From the NCBI GenBank assembly GCA_903869595.1, contig CAIPZV010000026.1, positions 1 through 64,000 on the forward strand: DNA of 64,000 nucleotides. Direction: 5' to 3'. The DNA comes from an uncultured beta proteobacterium (lineage in GTDB: Bacteria; Pseudomonadota; Gammaproteobacteria; Burkholderiales; Burkholderiaceae_C). Position numbers and translations under genes: made by a program. How positions within the stretch are numbered: the stretch's first letter is position 1; every line of letters starts with the position of its first letter. Of this stretch, positions 50,876-61,099 are shown piece after piece. The notes under the pieces were generated by a model. The model had not been told where the DNA came from, made no database searches, and saw only the letters and a program-made list of their open reading frames with translations.

Positions 50876-51835
50876 ATGATGCAAAAACGTACTTTCGCCC
50901 GCCTTGCTATGGCAGTGGCGGTCACTTCGCTGTGTGGTCTGGCTCAGGCGGCCGACGTCACCGTGGCCTATATCACCAATGGCAACACCAACGAAGGCTG
51001 GACTTTGATCAACGGCGGCGCCAAAAAGGCGGGCACGGCCGCGGGCGTCAAGTTCATCGAACTGGCGGCTGAAAAAGGCGAGTTGTCCAAGCAGTTGGCC
51101 ATTGTTGAGGACATGATCACCCGCAAGGTCAACGCCATCGCCATTGCGCCGGTGGACTCGGCCGGCATTGCGCCCGCTATCAACAAAGCCTTGGCCGCCG
51201 GCATTGTCGTGGTCGCGGTGGACACCGGCATCAGCGGCGCCAAGATCACTTCCTATGTGGCCACCGATAACATCAAGGCGGCCAATGTGCAGGGTCAATG
51301 GGCAGCCGAACAGATCAAAGACGGTGACACCGTGATTTATGTGACCGGCGACCAGGGTCAAAGCACCGGCCAGGAGCGCAAAAAAGGCTTTGTCGATGCG
51401 CTCAACGCAGTGCGTAAAAACGTCAAGATCGTCGAAGTAGCCACCACCTGGGACCAAACCATGGCCCAAAACGGCGTGGAAGCAGCCCTGCGTGCCAACG
51501 CTGGCGCCAAGGTAATTGCCTGTGCCTGGGACGGCGGTGCACTGGGCGCCAAAGCCGCCTTGATGGCGGCGGGCAAAAAGCCCGGCGAAGTCAAAATCGC
51601 CGGATTTGACGGTTCGCCCGGCGGCCTGGATATGATGAAGCAAGGCTGGCAGCAAGCCAATGCTGCGCAGATGCTGGCCAAAATCGGCCAGGTCGGCGTG
51701 GAAACGGCTATTGCTGCAGCCCAAGGCAAAAAGGTCGAGGCGCGCATCGACACGGGCTCGTTCCTGGTGTTGCCATCCAATGTGGACTCCTTCGCCAAGG
51801 ATTCTGGCGTTGGCCAATTCATGAAAGCCAAATAA
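50876..51835 (+). CDS. Sugar ABC transporter substrate-binding protein (RbsB/FrcB-like)
   Basis: A 319-aa periplasmic protein with signal peptide (cleaved after LAQA, about residue 25) and the type I sugar-binding fold: DVTVAYITNGNTNEGWTLINGG, IAIAPVDSAGIAPAINKA near 95 and IAGFDGSPGGLDMM near 243. It delivers a pentose or hexose, likely ribose- or fructose-like. Three bases separate it from the permease gene. Confidence 0.9.
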   Translation: MMQKRTFARLAMAVAVTSLCGLAQAADVTVAYITNGNTNEGWTLINGGAKKAGTAAGVKFIELAAEKGELSKQLAIVEDMITRKVNAIAIAPVDSAGIAPAINKALAAGIVVVAVDTGISGAKITSYVATDNIKAANVQGQWAAEQIKDGDTVIYVTGDQGQSTGQERKKGFVDALNAVRKNVKIVEVATTWDQTMAQNGVEAALRANAGAKVIACAWDGGALGAKAALMAAGKKPGEVKIAGFDGSPGGLDMMKQGWQQANAAQMLAKIGQVGVETAIAAAQGKKVEARIDTGSFLVLPSNVDSFAKDSGVGQFMKAK

Positions 51836-51838
51836 GCC

Positions 51839-52783
51839 ATGAAACAGATTACCCGCCAAGAATGGTATGGCGCGATGGTCGCGGTGCTGGTGCTGGCCGG
51901 CTTGCTCAGTGTGGCCTCGCCCTATTTTTTCACGGCGGGTAATCTCTCCAACATCCTGGTGCAGGCCTCGGTCATCGCCTTGTTGGCGGGTGGTCAAACT
52001 TTTGTGATCTTGACCGGCGGCGTCGATTTGGCGGTCGGTGCACTCACCGCCTTGGCGGGCGCGGTGGCGGGTTACATGATGGTCAAGTTGGGCATCGCAC
52101 CGCTCTTTGCGGTGGCGGCGGCTTTGGGCATTGGTGTGGCGGTGGGCGTTTTCAACGGCTACCTGGTGGCCTTTGTCGGTATTCCAGCCTTTATCGTAAC
52201 CTTGGGCGGGCTGACGCTGTGGCGCGGCCTGGCATTTGACCTGACCGGCGGCTTTGATAACGCCGGACTGCCGGACCCTTTTCCCTTCATCGGCTACGGC
52301 GAAGTGGCGGGTATCCCCATGCCCACCGTACTCACCGGCGTGTACTACGTACTAATGGCCTTTGTGCTCTCTAGCACCAAAATGGGCCGCTATGTATATG
52401 CCATAGGCTCTAACGAAATGGGCGCGCGCCAAGTGGGTATCAATATCCGCTGGTACAAGCTGGGCGTGTATGTCGTCTCGGGTCTGAGCTGCGCCCTGGG
52501 CGCCCTCGTCTTGATGGCGCGCATGGATTCGAGCAGCGGCAAGATGGCCCAGATGTTTGAGCTCGATGCCATTGCAGCGGTGATTTTGGGCGGCACCTCT
52601 TTGTTTGGCGGGCGCGGTAGCATTTGGGGCAGCCTGTTGGGCGCGGTGCTGATCACCATGATCCGTAACGGCATGAATTTGATGGAAATTTCGCAGTTCA
52701 AGCAAATGATGGCCATTGGCGCGGTGGTGATTCTGGCGGTTTGGATTGACGTGATCCGGCGCAAGCACTTGCTCAAAAAATAA
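51839..52783 (+). CDS. Sugar ABC transporter permease (RbsC/FrcC-like)
   Basis: A 314-aa integral membrane protein with about eight to ten hydrophobic segments and the BPD_transp_2 pattern: ILTGGVDLAVGALTALAGAV near residue 58, GSNEMGARQVGIN (coupling loop) near 190 and VILGGTSLFGGRGSIWGSLLGA near 245. It forms the channel with the ATPase encoded divergently. Confidence 0.9.
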   Translation: MKQITRQEWYGAMVAVLVLAGLLSVASPYFFTAGNLSNILVQASVIALLAGGQTFVILTGGVDLAVGALTALAGAVAGYMMVKLGIAPLFAVAAALGIGVAVGVFNGYLVAFVGIPAFIVTLGGLTLWRGLAFDLTGGFDNAGLPDPFPFIGYGEVAGIPMPTVLTGVYYVLMAFVLSSTKMGRYVYAIGSNEMGARQVGINIRWYKLGVYVVSGLSCALGALVLMARMDSSSGKMAQMFELDAIAAVILGGTSLFGGRGSIWGSLLGAVLITMIRNGMNLMEISQFKQMMAIGAVVILAVWIDVIRRKHLLKK

Positions 52784-52799
52784 TCCGAGCTGACACGCT

Positions 52800-53756
52800 A
52801 TGACCCTCGAACGAAGAATTTACGTTTTGGGTGAGGCGCTGATGGACTGCGTCATGCAGCCTGATGGCCGTTTTATCCCGCTTGCCGGTGGCAGTCCTTA
52901 CAACATGGCGCGCGCTGCCCGATTGCGCGGCGCGTCTGTGCGCTACCTCAACCCCTTGTCTACGGATCGGTTTGGCCGCACGCTGGCAGCGCAACTCTTG
53001 GCCGACGATGTCACCCTGGATACGCCCGACAGCCGTGCGCCCACGTCGCTGGCCATGGTGCAAATTGAAAACGGCCACCCCAGCTACAGCTTTTACCGCG
53101 AAGGCGTTGCGGACCGCGACTACACCGTGGACGCGATGGCACAGTTGCTGCGCACCCATGCTACGGCCCACGGGCCAGGCATTTTGAATGTTGGATCATT
53201 GCTGCTGATCCCCCCAGAAAACGAAAAAGTGCTTGCGCTCTTGCAAGTGGCTAGATCCATGGGTTGGACCATCAGCATGGACATCAATATGCGGTCCCAG
53301 GTGGCGCAGGATTTACCGGCCTATGTGGCAGGCGTCAAGACCTTGATGGCGCAGGCCGATTGGCTCAAAGCCAGCGACGAGGATTTGCAGGTGCTGGGCT
53401 GGTCAGCGCCGACCCTGGCCGATGCAGCGGGCTTGGTGCAGGCCGTGCGCAGCCAATGTGCGCCGCAGGCTACGCACATCGCCCTGACCTTTGGCGCCCA
53501 AGGCGCGTATTTGCAGGTGGGCGAGAGCGGTATGGCCATGGTGGCACCCCGCGTCGCGGTGGTCGATACCGTGGGCGCAGGCGATACTTTTTGGGGCAAT
53601 TGCGTGGCCGATTGGGCCCTGCAGCCAAAGGCCCAATTGCAAAGCACTTTGCGCCTGGCGATGCAAGCCGCAGCGATTAACTGCGGCCGCAGCGGCTGCC
53701 AGCCGCCCACCTTGCAAGAGACGCTGGCCTTTAGCAGCAGCCCAGCCGCACAGTAA
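52800..53756 (+). CDS. PfkB-family carbohydrate kinase (fructokinase-like)
   Basis: A 318-aa ribokinase-fold enzyme: GEALMDCVMQPDG near residue 11, AGGSPYNMARAARLRG near 28 and the catalytic DTVGAGDTFWGN near 257. It phosphorylates the imported sugar. Its place in a locus with ROK regulator, ABC importer and transaldolase-like protein fits the frcBCAK layout, so fructose is a reasonable guess and ribose the alternative because of RbsD/FucU. Confidence 0.87.
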   Translation: MTLERRIYVLGEALMDCVMQPDGRFIPLAGGSPYNMARAARLRGASVRYLNPLSTDRFGRTLAAQLLADDVTLDTPDSRAPTSLAMVQIENGHPSYSFYREGVADRDYTVDAMAQLLRTHATAHGPGILNVGSLLLIPPENEKVLALLQVARSMGWTISMDINMRSQVAQDLPAYVAGVKTLMAQADWLKASDEDLQVLGWSAPTLADAAGLVQAVRSQCAPQATHIALTFGAQGAYLQVGESGMAMVAPRVAVVDTVGAGDTFWGNCVADWALQPKAQLQSTLRLAMQAAAINCGRSGCQPPTLQETLAFSSSPAAQ

Positions 53757-53758
53757 AT

Positions 53759-53786
53759 GCGGCTGAGGGTATTTAAGCCGCTTTTT
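53759..53786 (+). terminator. Rho-independent terminator after the kinase gene
   Basis: GCGGCT (53759-53764) pairs with AGCCGC (53776-53781), followed by TTTTT. It overlaps the stop codon of the convergent aminotransferase gene. Confidence 0.75.
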
Positions 53787-54921
53787 GCGCCTTAAAGCCC
53801 ATCTCGTCCAATGCAGCTGCAAGATGCGTCACGCTGCGGTCGGCGTTGTGCAGTTTGTCCAAACCGAATAGGCCGATGCGAAAGGTCATAAAGTCCGCTG
53901 GTTCATCACATTGCAGCGGCACACCGGCTGCGGTTTGCAGGCCTAGTGCCGAGAAGCCTTTGCTGTTGTGCATACCGGTATCGGTGGTGTAGCTGACGAC
54001 CACGCCGGGTGCCTGAAAGCCGGGCGCTGCCACACTGCGGATACCACGGCCTTCCATAAGCCCACGCACTTTATGGCCCAGGTCCCATTGCTCGGCGCAG
54101 ACTTTGTCAAAACCATAGTCCTGGGTTTCATGCATCACTTCCTGCAAACGCGTGATGGCGTCGGTAGGCATGGTGGTGTGGTACATGTGGGTGCCGTTTT
54201 CATAGGCTTCCATCACTTGCAGCCATTTTTTCAGGTCGCAGGCAAAGCTGCTGCTGGTCGTGCCGTCAATGGCGGTGCGGGCGCGCTCGCTGAGCATGAC
54301 CATGGCGCAGCAGGGCGAACCGCTCCAGCCTTTTTGCGGCGCAGTGACCAGCACGTCCACGCCGGTCGCTTTCATGTCCACCCAGATGGTGCCCGAGGCA
54401 ATGCAGTCCAGCACAAACAAACCGCCCACTTGGTGCACGGCGTCGGCCACGGCACGCAAGTAGCCGTCGGGCAGGATCATGCCGGCCGAAGTTTCTACAT
54501 GGGGCGCGAAAACCACGGCGGGCTTTTCGGCCAAGATGGTGGCGACTACTTCTTCAATCGGGCAGGGAATCCAGGCGGCCTGGCTGTCTTGGCCCAAGCG
54601 GCGGGCCTTCAAAACGGTCGCATGGGAAGGGATGTTGCCCATGTCAAAAATTTGCGACCAGCGGTAGCTGAACCAGCCGTTGCGGATGACCAGCACGTTC
54701 TTACCTGTGGCAAATTGCCGCGCTACTGCTTCCATGCCAAAGGTACCGCTGCCCGGCACCAGCACGCTGGATTGGGCGCTATACACCGACTTGAGCATGG
54801 TGGAGATGTCACGCATCACGCCCTGAAAGCGTTGCGACATATGGTTCAAGGCGCGGTCGGTATACACCACCGAAAACTCGAGCAATCCATCCGGGTCGAT
54901 ATGGGGTAGTAATGCGGGCAT
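53773..54921 (-). CDS. Class V aminotransferase (alanine/serine-glyoxylate type)
   Basis: A 382-aa PLP enzyme: LVPGSGTFGMEAVARQF near residue 54, VLDCIASGTIWVDM near 165 and TAPQKGWSGSP near 187, with the PLP-binding lysine. It resembles alanine-glyoxylate and serine-glyoxylate aminotransferases. ATG 54921 has GGAG five bases upstream; a TTG four codons earlier lacks that. The precise amino donor cannot be read from sequence. Confidence 0.85.
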   Translation of the reverse strand: MPALLPHIDPDGLLEFSVVYTDRALNHMSQRFQGVMRDISTMLKSVYSAQSSVLVPGSGTFGMEAVARQFATGKNVLVIRNGWFSYRWSQIFDMGNIPSHATVLKARRLGQDSQAAWIPCPIEEVVATILAEKPAVVFAPHVETSAGMILPDGYLRAVADAVHQVGGLFVLDCIASGTIWVDMKATGVDVLVTAPQKGWSGSPCCAMVMLSERARTAIDGTTSSSFACDLKKWLQVMEAYENGTHMYHTTMPTDAITRLQEVMHETQDYGFDKVCAEQWDLGHKVRGLMEGRGIRSVAAPGFQAPGVVVSYTTDTGMHNSKGFSALGLQTAAGVPLQCDEPADFMTFRIGLFGLDKLHNADRSVTHLAAALDEMGFKAQKAA

Positions 54922-54958
54922 GGTGGTCTCCAAAAATAGTTAAGCGGTCGGGTGGTGC

Positions 54959-56044
54959 TTAGGAGCTGAACAGGAAATTCATCACGTCGCCGTCTTTGAC
55001 GACGTATTCCTTGCCCTCTGCGCGCATTTTGCCCGCATCCTTTGCCCCTTGCTCACCACGGAATTGAATGAAGTCTTCAAAAGCAATCGTCTGGGCACGG
55101 ATATAGCCTTTTTCAAAGTCGGTGTGGATGACCCCGGCCGCCTGCGGGCCGGTATCGCCCACGTGGATGGTCCAGGCACGAACTTCTTTCACGCCGGCTG
55201 TGAAATAAGTTTGCAGCCCCAACAGCCGGTAGGCTGAGCGGATCAGCCGGTTTAGACCTGGCTCAGTCTGACCCAGCTCTTGCAGGAATAACAAGCGGTC
55301 TTCGTCGCTCATTTCGCTCAGTTCGGCTTCCAGCTTGGCGCTGATGGCCACCACCGGCGCGTTTTGCGCGGCGGCAAAGGCTTGCAGGCGTTCGAGCAAA
55401 GGGTTGTTCTCGAAGCCGTCTTCGGCCACATTGGCCACAAACATGGCGGGCTTGGCGGTAATCAAAAAGAATTGTTTGAGCAGCGGCAATTCTTCTTTGC
55501 TGAAGTCCAAGGTACGCACCGGCTTGGCTTCGTTGAGTGCGGCCTGGCATTTTTCCAGGATGGCGACTAGTTTGATGGATTCTTTGTCGCCCGAGCGCGC
55601 TGTCTTGGTCACGCGGTGCAGGGCTTTGTCGACGCTGGACAAGTCGGCCAGGCACAGTTCGGTTTGGATGACCTCGATGTCGGCGATCGGGTCCACGCGT
55701 CCGGCGACGTGGATGACGTTGTCGTCTTCAAAGCAGCGCACCACATTGATGGTGGCGTCGGTCTCGCGGATATGGGCGAGAAACTTATTACCCAAGCCTT
55801 CGCCCGTGCTCGCCCCGGCGACCAGGCCGGCGATGTCCACAAACTCCACAATCGCAGGCACCACGCGTTCGGGCTTGACGATGTCCGACAGTTGCGCCAG
55901 CCGCTGATCGGGCACCTCGACCACACCCACATTGGGCTCGATGGTGCAAAACGGGTAGTTTTCTGCCGCGATGCCGGCCTTGGTCAGCGCGTTAAACAGG
56001 GTCGATTTACCGACATTGGGCAGGCCTACGATGCCGCATTTCAT
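54959..56044 (-). CDS. ychF: Redox-regulated ATPase/GTPase YchF
   Basis: A 361-aa Obg-family protein: P-loop [11 protein letters not shown] near residue 6, [25 protein letters not shown] near 64, a coiled-coil hairpin insertion and a C-terminal TGS domain. YchF prefers ATP and associates with ribosomes. ATG at 56044 gives the exact family N terminus; the 57-residue upstream extension is rejected. Confidence 0.95.
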   Translation of the reverse strand: MKCGIVGLPNVGKSTLFNALTKAGIAAENYPFCTIEPNVGVVEVPDQRLAQLSDIVKPERVVPAIVEFVDIAGLVAGASTGEGLGNKFLAHIRETDATINVVRCFEDDNVIHVAGRVDPIADIEVIQTELCLADLSSVDKALHRVTKTARSGDKESIKLVAILEKCQAALNEAKPVRTLDFSKEELPLLKQFFLITAKPAMFVANVAEDGFENNPLLERLQAFAAAQNAPVVAISAKLEAELSEMSDEDRLLFLQELGQTEPGLNRLIRSAYRLLGLQTYFTAGVKEVRAWTIHVGDTGPQAAGVIHTDFEKGYIRAQTIAFEDFIQFRGEQGAKDAGKMRAEGKEYVVKDGDVMNFLFSS

Positions 56045-56303
56045 GGGAGAGTCCTTCGTTTCGGGAGGTCCGCACGCGCAGATGGCGCTTCGGGAGGGAG
56101 TGTGCCCCTGCTGTGCGGGGCGGCCTGCATTGTAATAAACGCGGTTTTGGCGGCTTTTGCGCCCGGCGCGGCAAGGGCGCTGTGTGCTAAACCACTTATT
56201 AGTTGCCCCATCCAACTAGTGTGAACTTGTTCTTCTCGGTGCGAAGCACGCTACTTGCACACATGGGGCCGCTAGGCCAAGGGGATTGCAGGCCGCTTCT
56301 ACA

Positions 56304-57458
56304 ATGGCCCGTATGGGACGACCTTTCGATGTTTGCATACGTGGCGCCGGCATCGTCGGCCGCGCGCTGGCCTTGCAATTGGCGGCCAAGCGTTTGCGGG
56401 TGGCCCTGGTCGATCCCCAGGCTGGCGACCCGGCCAGCGGGCATAGCGATGTGCGCGCCTATGCGCTCAACGCAGCCTCGCGCGACTTTCTTGAAGGCTT
56501 GCGCTGCTGGCCCGATGCACAGCATGCGACGCCGGTCTTGTCCATGCAGGTATTTGGCGACCAAGGTGGCGCGCTACGCTTTGACGCGGCAGACCAAGGC
56601 GCCCCGGCGCTTAATTGGATGGTCGATGTACCGGCATTGGAAGCGCTGCTGGTGCAGGCGCTGCGTTTTCAAAGCCTGGTGACCGTGACGCACGAGCCCT
56701 GTGCCGCGCCACTGACGGTGATTTGCGAAGGCAAGACCAGCAGTACGCGGGCGCAATTGGGCGCCGATTTTGTGGTGCAAGCCTATCCGCAACACGCGCT
56801 GGCGGCGCGCGTGGCCTGTTCAGTTCCCCATCAGCAAATCGCCCGCCAATGGTTTTTTGACCACCAAGGCCAAGGCGAAATTCTGGCCATGCTGCCATTG
56901 GATGGCGAACAAGGCAGCGCCTGCGCGCTGGTCTGGTCGCTCAGCCCCGAACGTGCGCAGGCGATGCAAGCTGCTCCAGCAGAAGCGTTTTGCCAGGAAT
57001 TGGGCGCCCTCAGTGGCGATAGCTTGGGTGCGTTAACGCTGATCAGCGCGCGCAGCGTTTGGCCTTTGCAAAGTGCCAGCGCGCAGCAGTGGTGTGGTAG
57101 CAATGCGCAAGGCGCGTGGGTGCTGGCTGGTGATGCGGCGCACACCGTGCATCCATTGGCCGGTCAGGGTTTGAACCTCGGCCTGGGCGACGTGGCGGCT
57201 TTGGCCCACGTGCTCGATACGCGGCCCTACTGGCGCAGCGTGGGTGATTTGCGATTGCTGCGCACGTATCAGCGTGAACGCATGACCGCACTGGCTTTGG
57301 TCGGCGGCGTGGGTGACGCCATGCAACAGATTTTTTACCAGCAATCGCCCTTGCTTGCTTCGGCGCGCAACTGGGGCATGTCGGCTTTTTCCCGTAGCGG
57401 CCCCGTCAAGCAATGGGTGGCGCGCCGGGCCATGGGCTTGCCCGCTTCCTCCACTTAG
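56304..57458 (+). CDS. UbiH/UbiF/COQ6-family FAD-dependent hydroxylase
   Basis: A 384-aa flavin monooxygenase: FAD-binding VCIRGAGIVGRALALQLA near residue 8, GD motif AGDAAHTVHPLAGQGLNLGLGD near 277. It would hydroxylate the ubiquinone ring precursor; which position (C5, C6 or C8) cannot be told. ATG at 56304 or 56313 are both possible. It is followed after 13 bases by the DsbC gene. Confidence 0.85.
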   Translation: MARMGRPFDVCIRGAGIVGRALALQLAAKRLRVALVDPQAGDPASGHSDVRAYALNAASRDFLEGLRCWPDAQHATPVLSMQVFGDQGGALRFDAADQGAPALNWMVDVPALEALLVQALRFQSLVTVTHEPCAAPLTVICEGKTSSTRAQLGADFVVQAYPQHALAARVACSVPHQQIARQWFFDHQGQGEILAMLPLDGEQGSACALVWSLSPERAQAMQAAPAEAFCQELGALSGDSLGALTLISARSVWPLQSASAQQWCGSNAQGAWVLAGDAAHTVHPLAGQGLNLGLGDVAALAHVLDTRPYWRSVGDLRLLRTYQRERMTALALVGGVGDAMQQIFYQQSPLLASARNWGMSAFSRSGPVKQWVARRAMGLPASST

Positions 57459-57471
57459 AAACCTAAGCACC

Positions 57472-58197
57472 ATGAAATTTATAAGTACCGTGTTAGCACT
57501 GATCTGCACCGTGACGCTTTCGCAAGTGGCTTGGGCCCAGGAGGACGTGATTCGCAAAAACCTGCCCGCGCGCCTGCCGCAGTTCAAGCAAATCGATGAA
57601 GTGCGCAAATCCGAAATTCCTGGGCTGTACGAAGTACGGGTGGACGGCAGTGAAATTTATTACACCGACGCCAAGGCCGACTTCCTGATCGAAGGCAGCT
57701 TGATCGATACCCGTAGTAAGCGCAACCTGACCGAAGAGCGGGTGGAAAAATTGACTGCGGTCAAATTTGACAGCCTGCCGCTCAAAGATGCATTCACCGT
57801 GGTGCGTGGCACTGGTGAGCGCAAGATGGCGGTGTTTGAAGACCCTAATTGCGGCTACTGCAAGCGCTTTGAGCGTGATTTGCAAAAGGTCGATAACGTC
57901 ACGATCTACATGTTTTTGTACCCGATTTTGGGCGCTGATTCGGTGGAGAAATCCAAAGCCATATGGTGCGCCAAAGACCGTGGTACGGCCTGGCTGGACT
58001 GGATGTTGCGCGAGCAGCCCGCCGGCTCTGCGGCCGGCGGTTGCGATGCCACCGCACTGAGCCGCAATGTCGAGTTGGGGCGCAAGTACAAAATCAATGG
58101 CACGCCGACTTTGCTGTTTACCAATGGCAGCCGCGTCCCCGGTGCGGTGGACGCTAAAAAAGTCGAGCAAATGCTGGCCCAGGCCGGCAAAGGCTGA
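57472..58197 (+). CDS. dsbC: Thiol:disulfide interchange protein DsbC
   Basis: A 241-aa periplasmic disulfide isomerase: signal peptide (about 1-23, ending AWAQ), an N-terminal dimerisation domain, and a thioredoxin-fold domain with CGYC in FEDPNCGYCKRFERDL. ATG at 57472 is chosen for the signal peptide. A second conserved cysteine pair (IWCAK, GGCDA) is present as in E. coli DsbC. Confidence 0.92.
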   Translation: MKFISTVLALICTVTLSQVAWAQEDVIRKNLPARLPQFKQIDEVRKSEIPGLYEVRVDGSEIYYTDAKADFLIEGSLIDTRSKRNLTEERVEKLTAVKFDSLPLKDAFTVVRGTGERKMAVFEDPNCGYCKRFERDLQKVDNVTIYMFLYPILGADSVEKSKAIWCAKDRGTAWLDWMLREQPAGSAAGGCDATALSRNVELGRKYKINGTPTLLFTNGSRVPGAVDAKKVEQMLAQAGKG

Positions 58198-58219
58198 GCG
58201 TTTTTTGATCGAGTAAGCA

Positions 58220-60043
58220 ATGACCAGCCAGCGCGCGCGTCCTTCCAAATCTGCTTTGCCAGGCGCCAAGGCCCTTGTGCATTACCGGGTAGAAGTGTTC
58301 AGCCATGCCGCACATCTGTGGCAAGTCACCATGACGATAGCGGCGCCGGCCAGCAGCCAGGCTTTGCGCTTGCCAGCTTGGATACCCGGCAGCTATTTGG
58401 TACGCGAATTTTCCCGGCACTTACAGAATCTGCAATGTAACCAGGGTGGGCACCCCGTGGCTTTGACCCAAAGCGATAAAGCCGCTTGGCTAGTGGCTTG
58501 TGACAGTGCGTTGCCTTTGGAAGTGCGCTACCAAGTCTATGCATTTGACAACTCGGTGCGCACCGCCTGGTTGAACGATGTGCGCGGTTTTTTTAACGCT
58601 ACCAGTTTGTGCCTGATGGCGCAGGAGCAGACGGATCAGCCCCATGGTTTGGAGCTAGTGCGCGGTTCAGCCATGAAAGGCTGGCAGGTGGCTACGGGCT
58701 TGGGGCCGCAGCGCATTGATGCAGCAGGCTTTGGTAGCTACCTGGCTGCGGACTACGACGAATTGGCCGACTGCCCGGTGGAAATGGGTGCGTTTTGGAG
58801 CGGTGAATTTACCGCCTGTGGCGTGCCACATCGCTTTGTGGTGGCGGGGGCCTTACCGTCCATGGACGGTGAGCGCTTGTTGCGCGACGCGCAAAAAATT
58901 TGCGAAGCCCAAATCTGCTTTTGGCACGCACCGGGTGCTGCGCCCGCCAAGGCTTTGGCGAAGCGGGTCCCGTTTACGCGCTATGTGTTCATGCTGCATG
59001 CCGTCGATGAAAGTTACGGCGGACTGGAGCACCGCAATTCCACTGCTTTGATCGCCAACCGGCGCGACCTGCCGCGCAATGGCGATGACAAAACCAGCGA
59101 GGGTTACACCACTTTGCTGGGCCTGATTAGCCATGAATATTTCCACACTTGGAACGTCAAGCGTTTGCGACCCGCCGAATTTTCGCGCTACGACTACACA
59201 CAAGAGAACTACACCGAGTTGCTCTGGTTTTTTGAAGGCTTTACCAGCTATTACGACGACTTATTTCTGCGCCGCGCCGGGCTCATTGATGACGCGACCT
59301 ACGTCAAGTTGCTGGGCAAAACCATCAACCAAGTAGCGCAAACTCCAGGCCGCTTGGTGCAAAGCGTGGCGCAGGCGAGTTTCGATGCCTGGATCAAGTA
59401 CTACCGCCCCGACGAAAACACCCCCAATCTGACGGTGAGCTATTACACCAAAGGCGCTTTGGTGGCCCTTTGTTTAGATTTGAAACTGCGCGCCGAGGGC
59501 AAGACCCATTTAGACGCGGTGATGCGCGCGCTATGGGTCCGCTGCGCCGGTGGTCCGATGACGCAAGTGGATTTGCTTGCGGTTTTGCGCGAACTATCGG
59601 GGCGCTCCTGGGCAGGCGAAATCAAAGCCTGGGTTCACAGCACGCGCGAATTGCCCCTGAATGCTTTGTTAACCGCGCACGGCATCGAAGTGCATGAGGA
59701 ACCGGCTGCGATGGCGCAGCGCCTGGGGATACGCAGCGAGGACGCGGGCGGCGCGGTAAAGATCAAGATGGTGCTTGGCGGTGGTGCGGCACAGACGGCG
59801 GGTTTCATGGCGGGCGATGAATGGCTGGGTGTCAGTGTGGCTGCCGGGCGTGGCGGTACATCGGAGTGGCGCCTTTCCAAGCTCGATGATTTGGCACCCA
59901 TGCTGGGCGAGCAAAAGCGCTTTAACGCGCTGGTGTCGCGCGACAAGCGCTTGCTGTGGCTGCCGGTAGTGCTACCGACCAAGGCCTGGACGTGGCGCTT
60001 GTCCTGTGCAAAGCGCGGCGAAGACCAGTGGCCTGCGGTGTAA
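58220..60043 (+). CDS. M61-family metallopeptidase with PDZ domain
   Basis: A 607-aa protein with an N-terminal beta-rich domain, the gluzincin core with ISHEYFHTWN (HExxH) near residue 305 and the downstream glutamate in ELLWFFEGFTSYY near 336, and a C-terminal PDZ domain after about 490. This is the glycyl aminopeptidase architecture. No signal peptide is evident, so it is cytosolic as written. Confidence 0.88.
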   Translation: MTSQRARPSKSALPGAKALVHYRVEVFSHAAHLWQVTMTIAAPASSQALRLPAWIPGSYLVREFSRHLQNLQCNQGGHPVALTQSDKAAWLVACDSALPLEVRYQVYAFDNSVRTAWLNDVRGFFNATSLCLMAQEQTDQPHGLELVRGSAMKGWQVATGLGPQRIDAAGFGSYLAADYDELADCPVEMGAFWSGEFTACGVPHRFVVAGALPSMDGERLLRDAQKICEAQICFWHAPGAAPAKALAKRVPFTRYVFMLHAVDESYGGLEHRNSTALIANRRDLPRNGDDKTSEGYTTLLGLISHEYFHTWNVKRLRPAEFSRYDYTQENYTELLWFFEGFTSYYDDLFLRRAGLIDDATYVKLLGKTINQVAQTPGRLVQSVAQASFDAWIKYYRPDENTPNLTVSYYTKGALVALCLDLKLRAEGKTHLDAVMRALWVRCAGGPMTQVDLLAVLRELSGRSWAGEIKAWVHSTRELPLNALLTAHGIEVHEEPAAMAQRLGIRSEDAGGAVKIKMVLGGGAAQTAGFMAGDEWLGVSVAAGRGGTSEWRLSKLDDLAPMLGEQKRFNALVSRDKRLLWLPVVLPTKAWTWRLSCAKRGEDQWPAV

Positions 60044-60200
60044 AGGCCCTGGCTTCTTATCCGCTGTTTACAAGGCGCCTTTCGTAGGCGCCAGAGGCCT
60101 TCGGGTTCAGGGGCCTTGCTACTTGGCACTACTGGCGCCGGGCCGCAGTTGCCCTTGGGTATAGTGCAGCTGCCCCAGACAAACAAAGACCTGTATTGCC

Positions 60201-60980
60201 ATGCCCTACCAATTGATCCAAACTCGCGTCGAAGCCGATAAAGTCGGCATCATCACCCTGAACCGGCCCCAGCAGCTCAATGCGCTCAATGATGCGCTCA
60301 TGGATGAACTAGGTCATGCGCTCAAGGCCTGGGACGCCGATGCAGCCATCGGCTGCATGGTGATTACCGGAAGTGAAAAAGCGTTCGCCGCGGGCGCTGA
60401 TATTGCCGCCATGGCGAATTACAGTTTTGCAGATGTATACCAAGGCGACTACATCACGCGCAATTGGGAAGCCTTGCGCACTGTGCGCAAGCCGGTGATC
60501 GCGGCGGTAAGTGGATTCGCCTTGGGTGGCGGCTGCGAATTGGCCATGATGTGCGACTTCATTATTGCCGCCGACAACGCGCGCTTTGGACAGCCCGAAA
60601 TCAAGCTGGGCGTGATACCCGGCGCCGGTGGTACGCAGCGCTTGCCGCGCGCCGTCGGTAAAGCCAAGGCCATGGATATGGCGCTGACCGGTCGCATGAT
60701 GGACGCCGCGGAGGCCGAGCGTGCCGGCTTGGTCAGCCGCGTAGTGCCTTTGGATAAGTTAATGGAAGAAACGCTGGCCGCTGCGCTCATGATTTGCAGC
60801 TATTCCCAGTTGGCGACCCGCGCTGCCAAGGAAGCCGTCAACCGTGCATTTGAAAGCGGCCTATCGGATGGCGTGCATTTTGAGCGCCGCCTCTTTCATG
60901 CCTTGTTCGCAACTGCCGACCAGAAAGAAGGTATGGATGCGTTTGTGAACAAGCGCAAACCCGTGTTCACGCACCGCTAG
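60201..60980 (+). CDS. Enoyl-CoA hydratase
   Basis: A 259-aa crotonase: [14 protein letters not shown] near residue 64, [46 protein letters not shown] from about 106, with both catalytic glutamates (GGCEL and GQPE). This fits a true 2-enoyl-CoA hydratase (PaaF/FadB1-like), unlike the crotonase at 23614. It is alone, 157 bases after the peptidase gene. Confidence 0.9.
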   Translation: MPYQLIQTRVEADKVGIITLNRPQQLNALNDALMDELGHALKAWDADAAIGCMVITGSEKAFAAGADIAAMANYSFADVYQGDYITRNWEALRTVRKPVIAAVSGFALGGGCELAMMCDFIIAADNARFGQPEIKLGVIPGAGGTQRLPRAVGKAKAMDMALTGRMMDAAEAERAGLVSRVVPLDKLMEETLAAALMICSYSQLATRAAKEAVNRAFESGLSDGVHFERRLFHALFATADQKEGMDAFVNKRKPVFTHR

Positions 60981-61099
60981 TTCTGTAGTCATCAAGGGGG
61001 TGAAGCGTACCCTGAGCGCTCCACCAGGTTCAGGCGACCCGTTGCGCTCTTTGGCACTACCGGTCTGCTGCTAGGGCCATTGCCCGTGGCTTTCAATTC

